Shown here: positions 17,260 to 26,272 of the stretch, in pieces
How positions within the stretch are numbered: the stretch's first letter is position 1
Layout: each line of letters starts with the position of its first letter
DNA from: Pelagerythrobacter rhizovicinus
Lineage (GTDB): Bacteria; Pseudomonadota; Alphaproteobacteria; Sphingomonadales; Sphingomonadaceae
Length of the DNA stretch: 64,000 nucleotides
Direction: 5' to 3'
NCBI RefSeq assembly: GCF_004135625.1
Contig: NZ_SDPV01000001.1
Coordinates: 866,501-930,500 of the forward strand
Notes under the pieces: generated by a model
Database searches by the model: none
Told to the model about the DNA's origin: nothing
Seen by the model: only the letters and a program-made list of their open reading frames with translations
Translations under genes and position numbers: made by a program

Positions 17260-17601
17260 ATCCTGCGCCGCTTCGGTGGTCGCTTGCGGCCGGGTGAAGA
17301 GGTTCGTGTAGCGCGCCGCGATCAGCAACATGGTCGGGACAGCCATGGTGTTGAGTATGTCCTTCACGTTCTCGCGCCCGATGGCGCTCTCGAACGGGCC
17401 AGGCATTCCCCGGATATCGAGCACCTCGCCCACAAGCGCAGCGAGCAGCACCAGCAGCCAGGGCTTCCACTGGTGCACCCTCCATCCGAACAGGATGCAC
17501 GAGCCGAATAGGACGATCAGCGCGACATAGATGTGCAGCGCGTCCCTCGCGAGATGCAGGTGCTCGACCAGATAAAACTTCGATTGCTGGAATGGATTCA
17601 T
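17200..17601 (-). CDS. Small multi-pass membrane protein, unknown function
   Basis: A 133-residue protein. A short amphipathic N-terminus (MNPFQQSKFYLVEHLHLARD) is followed by two hydrophobic helices (about 23-40 and 46-62), possibly a weaker third near 87-97, and a hydrophilic Ala/Glu-rich tail. No enzymatic motif is seen and the family is not recognised. Its last 20 codons overlap the 3' end of dnaE on the other strand. It is divergent from the acyl-CoA synthetase gene. Confidence 0.7.
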   Translation of the reverse strand: MNPFQQSKFYLVEHLHLARDALHIYVALIVLFGSCILFGWRVHQWKPWLLVLLAALVGEVLDIRGMPGPFESAIGRENVKDILNTMAVPTMLLIAARYTNLFTRPQATTEAAQDSRDEAQVPAAPLGSERDVL

Positions 17602-17679
17602 TCGTTCCGCCTGCCGCCGATTGCCAAGGCGTGCAAGCGGCGGCATGAAAGTGGCAAAGAGAAATTGAACGGGAGAGAA

Positions 17680-19296
17680 ATGCCGATGCTCGGAGCCATG
17701 CAGGATTGGGACCTTGTGGTCACCCACCTGATCGACCACGCCGCACGCGAACACGGCGCGCGCGAACATGTGACCCACTGGGCCGATGGCACGGAGACGC
17801 GCGCCACCTGGGCCAGCGTGCGGCGCGATGCGCTGAAGATGGTGCAGGCCCTGCAGGCGCTTGGAATCCGGAAGGGTGATCGTGTTGCGACCTTGGCCAT
17901 GAACCACTCGCGCCATCTGGTGAGCTGGTACGGCGCCGTCGGCGTGGGCGGAGTGCTCCACACGATCAACCCGCGCCTGTTCGACGATCAGCTCGAATAT
18001 ATCGCCAACCACGCCGAGGATCGGGTGCTGCTCTACGACGCGGCGTTCCAGCCGATCGTCGACAAGGTGCGTGAAAGGTGGACCACGATCGAGCACTACA
18101 TCTGCTACGATCCGCCGGCGGGGTTCTCGGGGCTGGCCTTCGAAGACTGGATCGGCGCTTACGACGGTGACACGAGCTGGATCGCGGTCGACGAACGCGA
18201 TCCCTGCATGCTCTGCTACACCAGCGGCACTACCGGGCATCCCAAGGGCGTTCTCTACGAGCACCGATCGACCATGCTGCACGCCATGGCCGGCATTCAG
18301 CCGAACAGCTTCGATTTCGATGCGCGCAGCGTGATGTTGCCGGTGGTTCCGATGTTTCATGCGGCAAGCTGGGGCCTGCCTTGGGCGGGTGCGGCGACAG
18401 GAGTGAAGTTCGTCTATTCGGCGGTCAATGATCCGGCCGTTTTGTGCGAATTGCTGGAGCGAGAGGGGGTGACTCACTCGGCGGGCGTTCCGACGGTCTG
18501 GCTGGCGATGTTCCAGCACTGCGACGCCACCGGCACCCCGCTGCCCAAGCTGCAGCAGGCGATCATCGGCGGTTCGGCCGCGCCGCGCTTCATGATCGAG
18601 CGGTTGATGAAGAACGGCAGCCGCGTCGCGCACGCCTGGGGGATGACCGAGACCAGCCCGATCGGCACCGTTGGCGCACCGACGCCCGACTGGGACAATC
18701 TCTCTTTCGAGGAGCAGGTCGAGATCGTCACGCGCCAGGGCCGCCCGATCTTCGGCGTCGAACTGCGCACCGTCGATCTCGACGACTGGACCAAGGAACT
18801 GCCGCGCGACGGCAAGACCGCCGGCGCACTGCAGATCCGCGGTCCGTGGATCATCAAGCGCTATTTCAAGGCCGAGGAAGACGCGGTGACGGCGGACGGC
18901 TGGTTCGACACCGGCGATGTCGGCATTCTTCATCCCGATGGCACGCTTCAGCTTACGGACCGCACCAAGGACGTGATCAAGTCGGGCGGCGAATGGATCA
19001 GTTCGGTCGAACTCGAGAACGCCGCCTGCGGCCATCCGCAGGTCGCGGAGGCGGCAGCGATCGGAATTCCGCACCCGAAGTGGGATGAGCGCCCGGTGCT
19101 GTTCGTGGTGAAGAAGGCGGGGCAGGATGTCACGGCCGACGAGATCATGGAACATCTCACGCCGCTGATCGCCAAGTGGTGGCTGCCCGACGCCGTCGAA
19201 TTCGTGGACGAGATTCCGCACACTGCCACCGGCAAGATCAGCAAGAAGGATCTGCGCGCGCGGTTCAGCGACTACCGGCTGGAGGAGAGCCAATGA
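17680..19296 (+). CDS. fadD: Fatty-acid (medium/long-chain) acyl-CoA synthetase
   Basis: A 538-residue AMP-forming ligase that activates fatty acids through an acyl-adenylate. The P-loop-like signature [16 protein letters not shown], the adenylate motif AWGMTETSP and the C-terminal [24 protein letters not shown] and [10 protein letters not shown] motifs (catalytic Lys near the end) are all present. Chain length cannot be told from sequence. The start MPMLGAMQ follows a GGGAGAG ribosome site. It is first in a four-gene coupled operon with a small membrane protein, DUF1330 and Sel1-type genes. Confidence 0.92.
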   Translation: MPMLGAMQDWDLVVTHLIDHAAREHGAREHVTHWADGTETRATWASVRRDALKMVQALQALGIRKGDRVATLAMNHSRHLVSWYGAVGVGGVLHTINPRLFDDQLEYIANHAEDRVLLYDAAFQPIVDKVRERWTTIEHYICYDPPAGFSGLAFEDWIGAYDGDTSWIAVDERDPCMLCYTSGTTGHPKGVLYEHRSTMLHAMAGIQPNSFDFDARSVMLPVVPMFHAASWGLPWAGAATGVKFVYSAVNDPAVLCELLEREGVTHSAGVPTVWLAMFQHCDATGTPLPKLQQAIIGGSAAPRFMIERLMKNGSRVAHAWGMTETSPIGTVGAPTPDWDNLSFEEQVEIVTRQGRPIFGVELRTVDLDDWTKELPRDGKTAGALQIRGPWIIKRYFKAEEDAVTADGWFDTGDVGILHPDGTLQLTDRTKDVIKSGGEWISSVELENAACGHPQVAEAAAIGIPHPKWDERPVLFVVKKAGQDVTADEIMEHLTPLIAKWWLPDAVEFVDEIPHTATGKISKKDLRARFSDYRLEESQ

Positions 19297-19511
19297 AGAC
19301 CTGTGTTCGCCTCGGTGCATCCGCCACCGCCGGGATTCTCGGATTCGCGACTGGCGTTCTCGGCATCGAATATCTCGCTTGGTTCTATGCCGGTCCGACT
19401 GACATCCTCCTCGATCCGGCCATCAACGCGGGCCGCTTTGCGGTAGCGGCTGCGGTGGGAGTCGCGGCGGCGTTCCTGTCCTTTCCACGCGCCACAGGGG
19501 GACGGCAATGA
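19293..19511 (+). CDS. Small two-helix membrane protein
   Basis: A 72-residue protein with two hydrophobic segments (about 10-32 and 44-62) joined by a short loop with a DPAINAGR turn, and a basic tail. The family is not recognised. It is coupled on both sides by ATGA overlaps with the acyl-CoA synthetase and the DUF1330 gene, so it is very likely a real gene in that operon. Confidence 0.75.
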   Translation: MKTCVRLGASATAGILGFATGVLGIEYLAWFYAGPTDILLDPAINAGRFAVAAAVGVAAAFLSFPRATGGRQ

Positions 19512-19933
19512 CCTACATCGATCCCAGTCGCGCCAATTTCGAAGCCTTCAAGGCGCTTCCGCGCGACGAGCCGATCCATATGCTCAACCTGCTGCTCTAT
19601 CGCGATCTTGCGGAATACCCCGAGGGTCACGAGCATGTGGACAAGGGCTGGACGGGGCGCCGCGCCTATCAGGAGTACGGTGCCACCTCCGGCCCGATCT
19701 TTCGTCGCGTGGGCGGCACGATCATCTGGCGCGGTGCCTTCCAGGCCATGGTGACCGGCCCGGAGGATCGCCGCTGGCACGACGGCTTCGTCGCTCAGTA
19801 TCCGAACAGCGCAGCCTTCTTCGAGATGATCAAGGACCCGGACTACCAGCGGGCCGTCGTCAATCGCACCGCTGCGCTCATCGATAGCCGTCTCGTGCGC
19901 TTCAAGCCGGGCGAGGGCGGGGAGGGGTTTTGA
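19508..19933 (+). CDS. DUF1330 domain protein
   Basis: A 141-residue protein resembling the DUF1330 ferredoxin-like (dimeric alpha-beta barrel) family: MLNLLLYRD early, RRAYQEYGATSGPIFRRVGG in the middle, and FVAQYPNSAAFFEMIKDPDYQ near the end. Function unknown; such folds often handle small organic molecules. Its place in an acyl-CoA synthetase operon suggests lipid-related work, by inference. The stop overlaps the next start by one base (TGATG). Confidence 0.83.
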   Translation: MTYIDPSRANFEAFKALPRDEPIHMLNLLLYRDLAEYPEGHEHVDKGWTGRRAYQEYGATSGPIFRRVGGTIIWRGAFQAMVTGPEDRRWHDGFVAQYPNSAAFFEMIKDPDYQRAVVNRTAALIDSRLVRFKPGEGGEGF

Positions 19934-20661
19934 TGGCGAAACAAGCAAGCAATCCCAGGGAAATTTCCTGGGCACTGGTCGCCGGCGCGATACTGGCGTG
20001 CACGCCTGCGTCGGCTGAAAGGAATCCGATTTCGGCGCTCGAGTCGTTAGCCGAGAAGGGAGACCCGAAAGCACAATATCATTTGGGCATGATGTATCTG
20101 ACCGGGACATCGGTCGAGCAAGATCAGGAACGCGCGGTCGAGTATTTCAAAATGGCAGCCGAACTCGGCGATCCCCTCGCATCCTACAAACTGGGATGCT
20201 TCTATGACGGGCAGTATGATCTGTTCGACGCGAACCACGATCTGGCGCTGCAATACAAGTTGATCGCTGCCGAGGCAGGCTACGCTCTCGCGCAACAGGA
20301 TGTTGCCGGCTTGTATTATCGGCGCGATGATTTCGAAAGCGCACTTGTATGGCTGGAGCGCGCGGTCGCCCAAGGAACGGCGGGTGCGCTGTCGACCTAT
20401 GCATCAATCCACAATGGTGCTCCGGGAATAGCGAAGAACCCGGTCAAGACAGCTGCCTATTTTCGGCTCTTCCTGCAGCGCGCCGGCGGAAGCGACGTTC
20501 AACGAAAATGGCTGGCGGATTTCGAGAGGAAGATGACCGACGCCCAGCGAGAACAGGCCTTCGCGATCGTGAAAGGCTACCAACCCGAACCATCCTCACT
20601 GACGATCGAAGCACTTGCCGGAGCGCGCGCGGCAGAGACACTCATTGAGGACTCACTATAG
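19933..20661 (+). CDS. Sel1-like repeat protein, exported
   Basis: A 242-residue protein with a signal-like N-terminus ending near CTPASA, then Sel1/TPR repeats (KGDPKAQYHLGMMYLTG, LGDPLASYKLGCFYDG, AGYALAQQDVAGLYYR). Sel1 proteins scaffold protein-protein contacts. A TTG at 19930 in frame is ignored in favour of the ATG at 19933. Base composition is clearly lower in GC (about 55% by eye) than the flanking genes, which may mean later acquisition. Its end overlaps the radical SAM gene by six bases, tail to tail. Confidence 0.85.
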   Translation: MAKQASNPREISWALVAGAILACTPASAERNPISALESLAEKGDPKAQYHLGMMYLTGTSVEQDQERAVEYFKMAAELGDPLASYKLGCFYDGQYDLFDANHDLALQYKLIAAEAGYALAQQDVAGLYYRRDDFESALVWLERAVAQGTAGALSTYASIHNGAPGIAKNPVKTAAYFRLFLQRAGGSDVQRKWLADFERKMTDAQREQAFAIVKGYQPEPSSLTIEALAGARAAETLIEDSL

Positions 20662-21741
20662 CAATCGCATCTGCCCGCCGATCTCTGGCGGTCTGAACTG
20701 CGAGCAATCGAGTTCGAACCGTTCCTTCCCGATCCCGGCGCGCTTGCAGGCGATGCGGAAGCGGGCGCGGAAGAGGTCGGCCCACACGCCGCTCGGCTTC
20801 ATGCGGGTGAAGAAGTCCGGGTCGTTGTCGCGCCCGCCGCGGATCGAGCGGACGATCGCCATGACCTTGTCGCCGCGCTCCGGGAAATGGACGGAAAGCC
20901 ATTCGCGAAACAGCGGGGCCACCTCGTGCGGCAGGCGCAGCGGTATCCACCCTGCCGATCGCACTCCCAGCGCCGCCGCGCGCGCGACGATCTCTTCCAT
21001 GAACTCGTCGGTGATCGCGGGGATGATCGGCGCGATTGAACAATGTGCCGGCACGCCTGACTCGACCAGTTTCCCTAGCGCAGCCAACCGCTTGGCTGGT
21101 GCCGCAGCACGCGGTTCGAGCTTGCCCGAGAGCTTCGGATCGAAGGTGGTCACCGAGATAGCCACCGCGACCAGCCGCCGCTCGGCCATCTCGGCCAGCA
21201 GGTCGAGATCGTCGAGCACGCGGTCCGACTTGGTGGTGATCGTCACCGGATGGCGCGCGTCCAGGCACACTTCCAGAATCTGGCGGGTGATGCGGTAACG
21301 CCGCTCGATCGGCTGGTAGGGATCGGTGTTGGTGCCCATCGCGATCGGACGAGGGCGGTATTTCGGCTTCGCCAGCGTCTCGCGCAACAGCCGTGCGGCG
21401 TCGGGCTTGGCGTAGAGCTTCGTTTCGAAGTCGAGACCCGGCGAAAGGTCGTGATAGGCATGCGTCGGCCGCGCGAAGCAATAGACGCAGCCGTGCTCGC
21501 ACCCGCGATAGGCGTTCACCGAACGATCGAAAGCGATATCGGGCGAACGGTTGAAGGAAAGGATCGTCTTCGGCCGTTCCTCGGTCACCGTGGTGCGCAG
21601 CTTCACCGGAGGACCGTCGAGCGCCTCCATGTGGTCGCGCCAGTCGCCGTCCGCCTCCCGTGTCGCCAGCCCGAATCGCGTCGGCACCGCGCCCGACTGG
21701 GCGCCGCGACCGTGAACTTCGGGGTCGAGGCGGCGTTCCAT
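20656..21741 (-). CDS. PA0069/Rv2578c-family radical SAM protein
   Basis: A 361-residue radical SAM protein. The 4Fe-4S motif is CEHGCVYC (Cx3Cx2C). The N-terminal GRGAQS stretch and SPDIAFDRSVNAYRGCEHGC are hallmarks of the PA0069 family, whose members are distant relatives of spore photoproduct lyase. The product is unknown. The ATG at 21741 was kept because GRGAQS is conserved near the N-terminus. An exact LexA box lies 6 bp upstream, so a DNA-damage role is a reasonable inference. Confidence 0.9.
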   Translation of the reverse strand: MERRLDPEVHGRGAQSGAVPTRFGLATREADGDWRDHMEALDGPPVKLRTTVTEERPKTILSFNRSPDIAFDRSVNAYRGCEHGCVYCFARPTHAYHDLSPGLDFETKLYAKPDAARLLRETLAKPKYRPRPIAMGTNTDPYQPIERRYRITRQILEVCLDARHPVTITTKSDRVLDDLDLLAEMAERRLVAVAISVTTFDPKLSGKLEPRAAAPAKRLAALGKLVESGVPAHCSIAPIIPAITDEFMEEIVARAAALGVRSAGWIPLRLPHEVAPLFREWLSVHFPERGDKVMAIVRSIRGGRDNDPDFFTRMKPSGVWADLFRARFRIACKRAGIGKERFELDCSQFRPPEIGGQMRLL

Positions 21742-21747
21742 TCCCTA

Positions 21748-21762
21748 GAACATACAGTGAAC
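21748..21762 (-). promoter_or_regulatory. LexA (SOS) box, alphaproteobacterial type
   Basis: On the minus strand GTTCACTGTATGTTC, an exact GTTC-N7-GTTC direct repeat as bound by alphaproteobacterial LexA. It ends 6 bp before the ATG of the radical SAM gene, so bound LexA would cover the promoter or the ribosome site. Confidence 0.75.
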
Positions 21763-21889
21763 ATTGTTGGGGTGCCAGTTTGTTTTTCACGCGAAGACGT
21801 AAAAGGCGCGAAGAGGTTCTGCCCCGGATGTAAGTGTCACGCCTGAGATGCGTGAAAGCACACGCCGTCCGCGGGACTTGAAGAGAGGG

Positions 21890-23665
21890 TCAATCCCTCG
21901 CCGTCACGCGTACTCCACCTCCGCCCGACAGCTCGGGAAAGGTCGGCCACAGGCCTTGGGCGAGCGCGGTCCGGCTCTCGGAGGCGCCGCCGGCCTGGCG
22001 CTCGTACATCCAGTAGTTGCGCATCACGATCGAGACGTAGCCGCGCGTCTCCCAGTACGGGATGCTCTCCATGTAGAGCAGCGGATCGCCGAGATCGCGC
22101 ACTTCGGTATTCCAGCGGCCGATCGGCGTGAGGCCGGCGTTGTAGGCGGCCATGACCTTCGGCAGCAGCCCGCCCGTCGCGGGCGCGTCGCGAAGCATCC
22201 GGAGATGCGCCTGTCCGAACGCGAGGTTGATCTCCGGCCGCGCGAGATCGCTTGGCGAGCCGGCAACTCCGAGCCTGCCCGAATGGTCCATCGCCGCGGC
22301 GGGCATGATCTGCATCAGGCCGCGCGCACCCGCCGGGCTGACGGCATCGGCGCGAAACACCGATTCCTGCAGCGTATGCGCGTAGGCGAGCGCCGGATCG
22401 ACCTGCCATCCGTTGACCGGCGCCCAGCGCGGCGCAGGATAGCGCAGCGCCGGCTCGGCTGCCGCACCACGCGGTGCGTTGTGTGCCATCCAGAGCTGGG
22501 TCGACGGCAGCCCCATGTCGCGTGCCAGCCGTGAAAGTTCGTCGTAGTGCTCGGGATCACCGATCCGTGCCTCGTGGCGCAGGACCTCGTCCGCGAGATC
22601 GTCACGCCCGATTTCGGCGAGCGAAACTGCGATGCGCACGTTCTCGATGCCGCGCAGCTTCTGCCAGTCCTCCATCGCGAAGTCGGCGCCGGCGTGTGTC
22701 TGCGGTAGCGTCTGGCCGAGCTGCTCACGCGCGAGCATACCGTAGAGGGTCTCGTCCAGCCGTGCGGCCCCGCGCAGCTGCTCGCCCGCCTTCTCGGGGT
22801 GGCGGCAACGGATCAGTGCGCGGCTCGCCCAATAGCGGGCGGCGGCGGTGAGTTCGTTATTGGTCGATCCACTCGCCGCGCGCTGAAAGGCGTCGCCTGC
22901 CGTGCCGCAGTCGCCCATGCGCCACGCCGCCAGGCCCGCTGCCCAGTCGCCCTCGGCCACCCACGCGCCCGATCCCTCGCGAACGGTCAGCGCCATCGCC
23001 AACGCGGTGGGGTCGTTGTTCTCGATGAAATAGCTCCACGCGACTCGCTGGCGCCACTCGGCGCGCGCGGGCGGACTGAGCAAGGCGTCGACGCCGTCGA
23101 GCAGCTGGCGGGCGCCGTCCGGATCGTCGTTGGTAATCCGCTCGAGGATGGCAGTGCGCACCTCGGTTGGCATCGTGCCGTCGTCGATCGTTGCCGGTCG
23201 CACGCGCTTGGACGCATAAGGCTGGCGCACGAAACTCTGTTCCGGCGGAACGTAGGGTGCGGATAGCAGGCCCCGTTTCAGCCCGAGGTTGCCGATCTGG
23301 GCGGCTTGCGGCAAGCGGTTGCCTTCCGCGAGCCAGGCCTGGATAGCCGGCAGCTCGACCCGCGGGCTGTTGGCCGCCAGATAGTACTCGGCGCGTGCCA
23401 CCTGATGCAGCGGGCCGTCGCTGCGCTCGGCGAGCATTGCCTGAACCCGGGCCCAGTCCTCGCGGTCAATCGCGTGGAAGAGCTGCGCGTAGTATTCCCT
23501 GTCGGGGTTGCTCAGCAGTTGCGGAACGTTGCTGTTGAGCGCCCGAGAGCGGAAATACTCGGCGCTGTTCGCTGCGGCCGGCGCTGCCGTGACGACCGCT
23601 GTCAGGGCCGTGACAACTGTCGCCGCCAGTCTCCAACCCCGCTTAATCCGTCCGTCGTTTGCCAT
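21890..23665 (-). CDS. slt: Soluble-type lytic murein transglycosylase
   Basis: A 591-residue periplasmic enzyme that cleaves peptidoglycan to 1,6-anhydromuropeptides. The N-terminus has a signal peptide (about 1-35, ending APAAANS), then a long helical superhelix as in Slt70, then the SLT domain with catalytic E434 in LQESVFRADAVSPAGARGLMQIMP and the AAYNAG motif. The start MANDGRIKRG was chosen for signal-peptide length. It overlaps the glycosylase-like gene by 23 nt. Confidence 0.92.
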   Translation of the reverse strand: MANDGRIKRGWRLAATVVTALTAVVTAAPAAANSAEYFRSRALNSNVPQLLSNPDREYYAQLFHAIDREDWARVQAMLAERSDGPLHQVARAEYYLAANSPRVELPAIQAWLAEGNRLPQAAQIGNLGLKRGLLSAPYVPPEQSFVRQPYASKRVRPATIDDGTMPTEVRTAILERITNDDPDGARQLLDGVDALLSPPARAEWRQRVAWSYFIENNDPTALAMALTVREGSGAWVAEGDWAAGLAAWRMGDCGTAGDAFQRAASGSTNNELTAAARYWASRALIRCRHPEKAGEQLRGAARLDETLYGMLAREQLGQTLPQTHAGADFAMEDWQKLRGIENVRIAVSLAEIGRDDLADEVLRHEARIGDPEHYDELSRLARDMGLPSTQLWMAHNAPRGAAAEPALRYPAPRWAPVNGWQVDPALAYAHTLQESVFRADAVSPAGARGLMQIMPAAAMDHSGRLGVAGSPSDLARPEINLAFGQAHLRMLRDAPATGGLLPKVMAAYNAGLTPIGRWNTEVRDLGDPLLYMESIPYWETRGYVSIVMRNYWMYERQAGGASESRTALAQGLWPTFPELSGGGGVRVTARD

Positions 23666-24419
23666 ATGTCCAATCGAGCCAGCATCGCCAGAAGCGCTCG
23701 CGCCGCTTCGCTGAACGGAGCATGTCCGCGAGCCCTCCGGCACCCATGGCAGGAATGCTCCGCCCTTGTTGGTTAAACTCCGGTAAAATTGCAGGGCCTT
23801 GCGTCATGTCGTGCCCCAACAACGGCGGAATGTTGCGTCCGAGCAGAAGAATCCGTTGGGGTTCGGCAAGCCCGATATGATGGGCCAGCAAGTCACCGAA
23901 CCCCGCGGAACGGATCGACGGCCAATCAGGGGCCGGATCGTGGCGGGGCAGAAGCGACGCGAGATAGACCGTCTCCGGCTCAACCCCGGCGGCGCGCAGG
24001 AATCCGTGCAGCAGTGCGCCCTCGGGTCCGGAAAGGAGCCGTTCGTGATCGCCTTCCTCGGGTTGGTTGACCACGACCATCAGGGCACGCCGCGCCTGAC
24101 CCACCGGCGCCACACGCGGGAACACGCCGCCGTGGTCGAGCGTGTCGGAGGTGAGCCACCATTCGCGAAACGCGGCGAGGTCCGTCGGCCAGACGGCTCG
24201 GCTGGCGACAATCGCATGTGATGGCTTATCCGGCGGCGCGAGCGGGCTGGTGGCCGTGCGCGCCGGTGCCGCGGCAGGTTTTGCGGGCGGCTGATCGTCC
24301 GGCGGGGCCAGCCAATCCGTAGCGTCCTCGGCGAAATCGCAATCGACGCCGGCGTCGCGCCACCAGTCGAAGGCGGCGGCAAGCTCGTCGGGAAGGGGCG
24401 GGGGCGGGCGTTCGGCCAT
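23643..24419 (-). CDS. Uracil-DNA-glycosylase-fold protein, divergent
   Basis: A 258-residue protein. An acidic and Pro/Ala-rich N-terminal 80 residues precedes a core resembling family-4/5 UDGs (LMVVVNQPEEGDHERLLSGPEGALL, then SLLPRHDPAPDWP, then ILLLGRNIP). The usual motif-A GExPG reads VNQPEEGD, and the C-terminal HPS motif is replaced by AMGAGGLADML. The four Fe-S cysteines are absent (only two Cys in all). Catalysis is therefore doubtful. An alternative start at 24470 would add 17 residues. It is coupled to the transglycosylase and divergent from ETF-QO. Confidence 0.72.
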   Translation of the reverse strand: MAERPPPPLPDELAAAFDWWRDAGVDCDFAEDATDWLAPPDDQPPAKPAAAPARTATSPLAPPDKPSHAIVASRAVWPTDLAAFREWWLTSDTLDHGGVFPRVAPVGQARRALMVVVNQPEEGDHERLLSGPEGALLHGFLRAAGVEPETVYLASLLPRHDPAPDWPSIRSAGFGDLLAHHIGLAEPQRILLLGRNIPPLLGHDMTQGPAILPEFNQQGRSIPAMGAGGLADMLRSAKRRERFWRCWLDWTYGKRRTD

Positions 24420-24507
24420 CACGGCTGCGGTCTTGACCTGCCCCGCCGCAGCAATCAAGGCATGAACCAAGTCTCGTCAACGCAATATTACGAAGGACCG
24501 AACCGGG

Positions 24508-26154
24508 ATGAGCGAACGCGAATCGATGCCATGCGACGTCGTGATCGTCGGCGGAGGGCCCGCGGGCCTGGCCGCGGCGATCCGCCTCAAGCAGATCAAC
24601 GATGCGCTCGAAGTCGTCGTTCTCGAGAAGGGATCGGAGATCGGCGCGCACATCCTCTCGGGCGCGGTGGTCGATCCGATCGCCCTTGACGAGCTGCTTC
24701 CCGAATGGCGGGAACAGGGCTGTCCGATGGCTGAGACGCCGGTGACCGACAACTGGCACTGGGTGCTGGGCAAGTCGGGCAAGTGGTCGATGCCGCACCT
24801 GCTGATGCCGCCGTTCCTGTCGAACGACGGCTGCTACACCGGCTCGCTCGGCAATCTGACCCGCTGGTTGGGCGAGCAGGCCGAGGCGCTGGGCGTGATG
24901 GTCTTTCCGGGCTTTCCCGCCGCCGACGTGCTGTTCGACGAGAGCGGCGCGGTTGCCGGTGTGGTGACGCAGGACATGGGCGTCGCGGCCGACGGCAGTC
25001 AGAAGCCCGACTACCAGCCGGGCATGGAGATCCATGCCAAGTACACGCTTTTCGCCGAGGGCGCGCGCGGCAATCTCACCAAGCGGATGAAGGCCAAGTA
25101 CGACCTCGAGGCCGACTGCCAGCCGCAGGTCTACGGCCTCGGCGTCAAGGAGCTGTGGGACATCGATCCCGAGAAGCACGTCCCTGGCCGCGTGATCCAC
25201 ACGCAGGGGTGGCCGCTGTCGGAAAGCGACACCTGGGGCGGCGGCTTCCTCTACCACCAGGCGAACGGACAGGTTGCTATCGGCTTCGTCACCGCGCTCG
25301 ACTACGAGAATCCCTACGTCTCGCCGTTCCATGAATTCCAGCGCTGGAAACATCACCCTGCGATCCGTGAGTATCTCGAAGGCGGCAAGCGCGTCGCCTA
25401 TGGCGCGCGCGCCATCAACGAGGGTGGCTGGCAGTCCGTGCCGAAGCTGGCGTTTCCTGGTGGCGCGCTGATCGGCTGCGCCGCCGGCTTCGTCAACGTG
25501 CCGCGGATCAAGGGCAGCCACACGGCGATGAAGAGCGGCATGCTCGCTGCCGAGGCCGTCGCGGCTGCGATCGCCGGGGGCAGTGAAAAGACCGAGCTGG
25601 CGGACTATGATTCCGCCGTGCGTTCGAGCTGGATCGCCGACGAGCTCAAGAAAGTGAAGAACGCGCAGCCGGCGGTGTCGAAGTTCGGCGGCGACATCGG
25701 CACGGCGCTCGCCGGGATCGACATGTGGATGCGCACGCTCGGCATCGGTCTGCCGATCACAATGAAGCATACGCCCGACTACACCCACACGCATCGGGCC
25801 GACCTGCACAGGCCGATCGACTATCCCAAGCCCGATGGCGAGATCAGCTTCGACCGGCTGACGTCGGTGTCCTATTCGTATACCAACCATGCCGAGGACC
25901 AGCCTTGCCACCTGAAGGTGAAGGACATGGCCTTGCAGGAGGCGAGCGAACTGGGTGTCTATGGCGGCCCTTCGACGCGCTACTGTCCGGCCGGCGTCTA
26001 CGAATGGGTGGACGTGGAGGAGGGCGATCCCAAGTTCGTCATCAACTCGCAGAACTGCGTCCACTGCAAGACCTGCGACATCAAGGACCCGAACCAGAAC
26101 ATCGAATGGGTCACGCCCGAAGGCGGCGGCGGTCCGAACTACCCGAACATGTGA
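24508..26154 (+). CDS. Electron transfer flavoprotein-ubiquinone oxidoreductase
   Basis: A 548-residue membrane-associated flavoprotein passing electrons from ETF (fatty-acid and amino-acid oxidation) to ubiquinone. The FAD motif VIVGGGPAGLAAA is at residues about 12-24. The C-terminal 4Fe-4S site is complete: an early cysteine in STRYCPAGVYEW and then CVHCKTCDIKDP, plus the closing GGGGPNYPNM. Length and motifs match mitochondrial-type ETF-QO. It may work with the acyl-CoA synthetase at 17680 in beta-oxidation, by inference. Confidence 0.96.
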   Translation: MSERESMPCDVVIVGGGPAGLAAAIRLKQINDALEVVVLEKGSEIGAHILSGAVVDPIALDELLPEWREQGCPMAETPVTDNWHWVLGKSGKWSMPHLLMPPFLSNDGCYTGSLGNLTRWLGEQAEALGVMVFPGFPAADVLFDESGAVAGVVTQDMGVAADGSQKPDYQPGMEIHAKYTLFAEGARGNLTKRMKAKYDLEADCQPQVYGLGVKELWDIDPEKHVPGRVIHTQGWPLSESDTWGGGFLYHQANGQVAIGFVTALDYENPYVSPFHEFQRWKHHPAIREYLEGGKRVAYGARAINEGGWQSVPKLAFPGGALIGCAAGFVNVPRIKGSHTAMKSGMLAAEAVAAAIAGGSEKTELADYDSAVRSSWIADELKKVKNAQPAVSKFGGDIGTALAGIDMWMRTLGIGLPITMKHTPDYTHTHRADLHRPIDYPKPDGEISFDRLTSVSYSYTNHAEDQPCHLKVKDMALQEASELGVYGGPSTRYCPAGVYEWVDVEEGDPKFVINSQNCVHCKTCDIKDPNQNIEWVTPEGGGGPNYPNM

Positions 26155-26174
26155 TGGGGGCGGTGGGATGGTCC

Positions 26175-26196
26175 TCTCTCCCCTTTAGGGGAGAGA
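26175..26196. repeat. Short palindrome in the ETF-QO/ispE gap
   Basis: TCTCTCCCCT (26175-26184) and AGGGGAGAGA (26187-26196) form a perfect 10-bp dyad. Further CTCTCCC-type runs continue to about 26262 with an imperfect second stem (CCCCT-GAA-AGGG). It resembles the other CTCCCC-rich intergenic elements of this window and could end the ETF-QO transcript. Confidence 0.6.
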
Positions 26197-26272
26197 TACG
26201 ATCGTGCCATGCGAGAGCCTTTGCGTGTCTCTCCCTCTCCCAATCCTCTCCCCTGAAAGGGAAAGGGCACTG

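Noticed and set aside
17200-19320. A 706-residue minus-strand frame across the acyl-CoA synthetase
   Set aside because: Only its last 133 residues (from 17601) look like a protein; the rest is antisense to fadD.
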